A stretch of DNA of 14,802 nucleotides. Origin: Candidatus Thiosymbion ectosymbiont of Robbea hypermnestra (GTDB taxonomy: Bacteria; Pseudomonadota; Gammaproteobacteria; Chromatiales; Chromatiaceae). The notes below the pieces were generated by a model. The model did no database searches and was not told the DNA's origin. It saw nothing but the letters and a program-made list of their open reading frames with translations. The stretch lies in the NCBI GenBank assembly GCA_020443945.1, contig JAIZWN010000112.1:1-14802 (forward strand), written 5' to 3'. Positions 13,893-14,802 of the stretch are shown piece by piece; within the stretch, counting starts at the first letter, position 1, and every line of letters starts with the position of its first letter. A program made the position numbers and the translations under genes.

Positions 13893-14249
13893 ATGAAATT
13901 AACGGAAGAGGAGCATCACGCTCTGGTTGATAAAGAGTATTCTGAAGTGCCGGAATGCTATCGCGAGAAATTCCGAGAATCGATTTATATCCGAAAAGTC
14001 GTTGAAGGTATGTGGCCTACTGAGGTCCTTCTGGCTGGAGGGGGAGGTCTATACAGAGTAAAAGCCGACGACAAGAAGTGGGAGAAAGGAAGTAATCCAA
14101 TGGTTGTTATGAAGGCGCAATGTACAGAGCCGGACAATAGCGAAATAGAAATCGATTTCCAAAATTCCTACCAATTTGCTGCAGGGGATGTAAGGAAGTT
14201 TACGGTTCGATTTAAAAACGGTATAGCTGTGGAAATTAAGGAGAATTAA
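13893..14249 (+). CDS. Unrecognised 118-residue protein directly upstream of the RTX gene
   Basis: I do not recognise a family. The protein is soluble, charged and has no signal peptide, so it should stay in the cytoplasm. The first half is helical and acidic (MKLTEEEHHALVDKEYSEVP). A GGGGLYRV loop lies near residue 50, and the C-terminal 35 residues look like beta strands (FTVRFKNGIAVEIKEN). The frame is open from 13851, but the ATG at 13893 has GGGAG at 13882-13886 and is preferred; the longer frame would start inside the IS right end. Its stop is one base before the RTX start, so the two are almost certainly co-expressed. Possible roles are cytoplasmic immunity, chaperone or secretion helper, all inferred from position. 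Confidence 0.7.
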   Translation: MKLTEEEHHALVDKEYSEVPECYREKFRESIYIRKVVEGMWPTEVLLAGGGGLYRVKADDKKWEKGSNPMVVMKAQCTEPDNSEIEIDFQNSYQFAAGDVRKFTVRFKNGIAVEIKEN

Positions 14250-14250
14250 C

Positions 14251-14802
14251 ATGCCAACTATTACGGTGAATATTGCTGGTCTTGGACATTCTACAAATGG
14301 TAGGGCTAATTCATCTAAGGCTGGGCACATGTGGATCACATTGCCAGGGGGGACTACTACTGGTTACGCTCCAGGAGGTGTTACAAATCAAGATGGTAGT
14401 ACCTATGATCCTGGCTATTTTTCGCATAGTATTGAACTAACTCAAGATCAATGGAATGCGATGCAAGACTTCCTTGATAATCCGCAAAACTATGGTTTTG
14501 GGACGGATGACCACAATGCGTTCGAGAACAGTTGTGTTGACTATTCTTGGAAAGCTCTAGAGCAAGCGGGTTTAAACCCTGATGGTTTTGAAGGTGATTT
14601 GTGGCCCTGGAATAATCGTGATGACATTTTAGATCGATACGGCGAGGACAACGGCAAGGACAGGGGTGCGGGTAACGACACCTATTACGGTGAGCGCATC
14701 GAAGGAGGTGCAGGTAACGACACCGTTTATGGCAATGGTGGTGACGACGCGGTGAATGGCATGGATGGCAACGACCGTTTATATGGTGGGGACGGTAAGG
14801 AC
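14251..14802 (+). CDS. RTX protein with N-terminal permuted papain/NlpC-like domain (partial, 3' end outside window)
   Basis: The first 184 residues are present and the frame is still open at the window edge. Residues about 1-125 form a compact domain: GHMWITLPGG with His26, a TGYAPGG turn, and NSCVDYSWKALEQAGLNP with Cys95, ending in DLWPWNNRDDIL. A GH motif followed by a late Cys before a helix fits the permuted papain-like (LRAT/YiiX-like) order, so amidase, peptidase or acyltransferase activity is plausible. From residue 139, glycine-aspartate nonapeptides begin (GGAGNDTVYG, NGMDGNDRLYGGDG), typical of calcium-binding RTX proteins exported by type I systems. There is no signal peptide, as expected for that route. 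AAGGAG at 14238-14243 supports the start. The exporter pair lies upstream. Confidence 0.85.
   Translation, partial: MPTITVNIAGLGHSTNGRANSSKAGHMWITLPGGTTTGYAPGGVTNQDGSTYDPGYFSHSIELTQDQWNAMQDFLDNPQNYGFGTDDHNAFENSCVDYSWKALEQAGLNPDGFEGDLWPWNNRDDILDRYGEDNGKDRGAGNDTYYGERIEGGAGNDTVYGNGGDDAVNGMDGNDRLYGGDGKD
14665..14802 (+). repeat. RTX calcium-binding nonapeptide repeats (start of array)
   Basis: GGxGxDxxx-type repeats start at about codon 139 and continue to the window edge. Visible units include GAGNDTYYG, GGAGNDTVYG, GGDDAVNG, GMDGNDRLYG and GGDGKD. Base composition rises in G and C here compared with the preceding domain. Confidence 0.85.

Overview
The window looks like a chromosomal segment of a GC-rich proteobacterium, most likely a gammaproteobacterium. 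The main reason is the argC / membrane coiled-coil protein / bactofilin order at 1234-3791, which I recall from Pseudomonas and relatives, where erpA follows. I cannot name the genus. No rRNA, tRNA or CRISPR array is visible.

Layout. (1) 114-3791, plus strand, housekeeping: a DUF5063-like protein, an IscA/ErpA-type Fe-S carrier, argC (arginine biosynthesis), a DUF6776-like inner-membrane coiled-coil protein and a bactofilin. A near-identical 23-nt element sits just before the start codons of the first and fourth of these genes. (2) 4015-4656, plus strand: a lone 2-oxoglutarate/Fe(II) oxygenase. (3) 8610-4690, minus strand: a TAXI-type TRAP uptake operon (binding protein, then fused permease). 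A PD-(D/E)XK nuclease-like coiled-coil gene lies between the two and overlaps the binding-protein gene by ATGA. (4) 8611-9105: non-coding, with palindromes and a degenerate interspersed repeat. (5) 9106-12782, plus strand: a type I secretion pair, an HlyB-type ABC exporter with a degenerate C39-like domain and an HlyD-type adaptor. (6) 12928-14802, plus strand, visibly more AT-rich: a small lipoprotein, a decayed IS200/IS605-type insertion sequence, an unrecognised 118-residue protein, and the start of an RTX protein that runs off the window.

How the parts may work together. The RTX protein has RTX nonapeptides (the expected T1SS cargo type) behind an N-terminal domain with a GH...NSC pattern like permuted papain/NlpC-type amidases. 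With the exporter upstream, this reads as a secretion locus for an enzyme, possibly an antibacterial one. The lipoprotein and the 118-residue protein are candidate immunity or accessory factors. That functional reading is inference; exporter, adaptor and RTX assignments rest on clear motifs. The outer-membrane TolC partner is not in the window.
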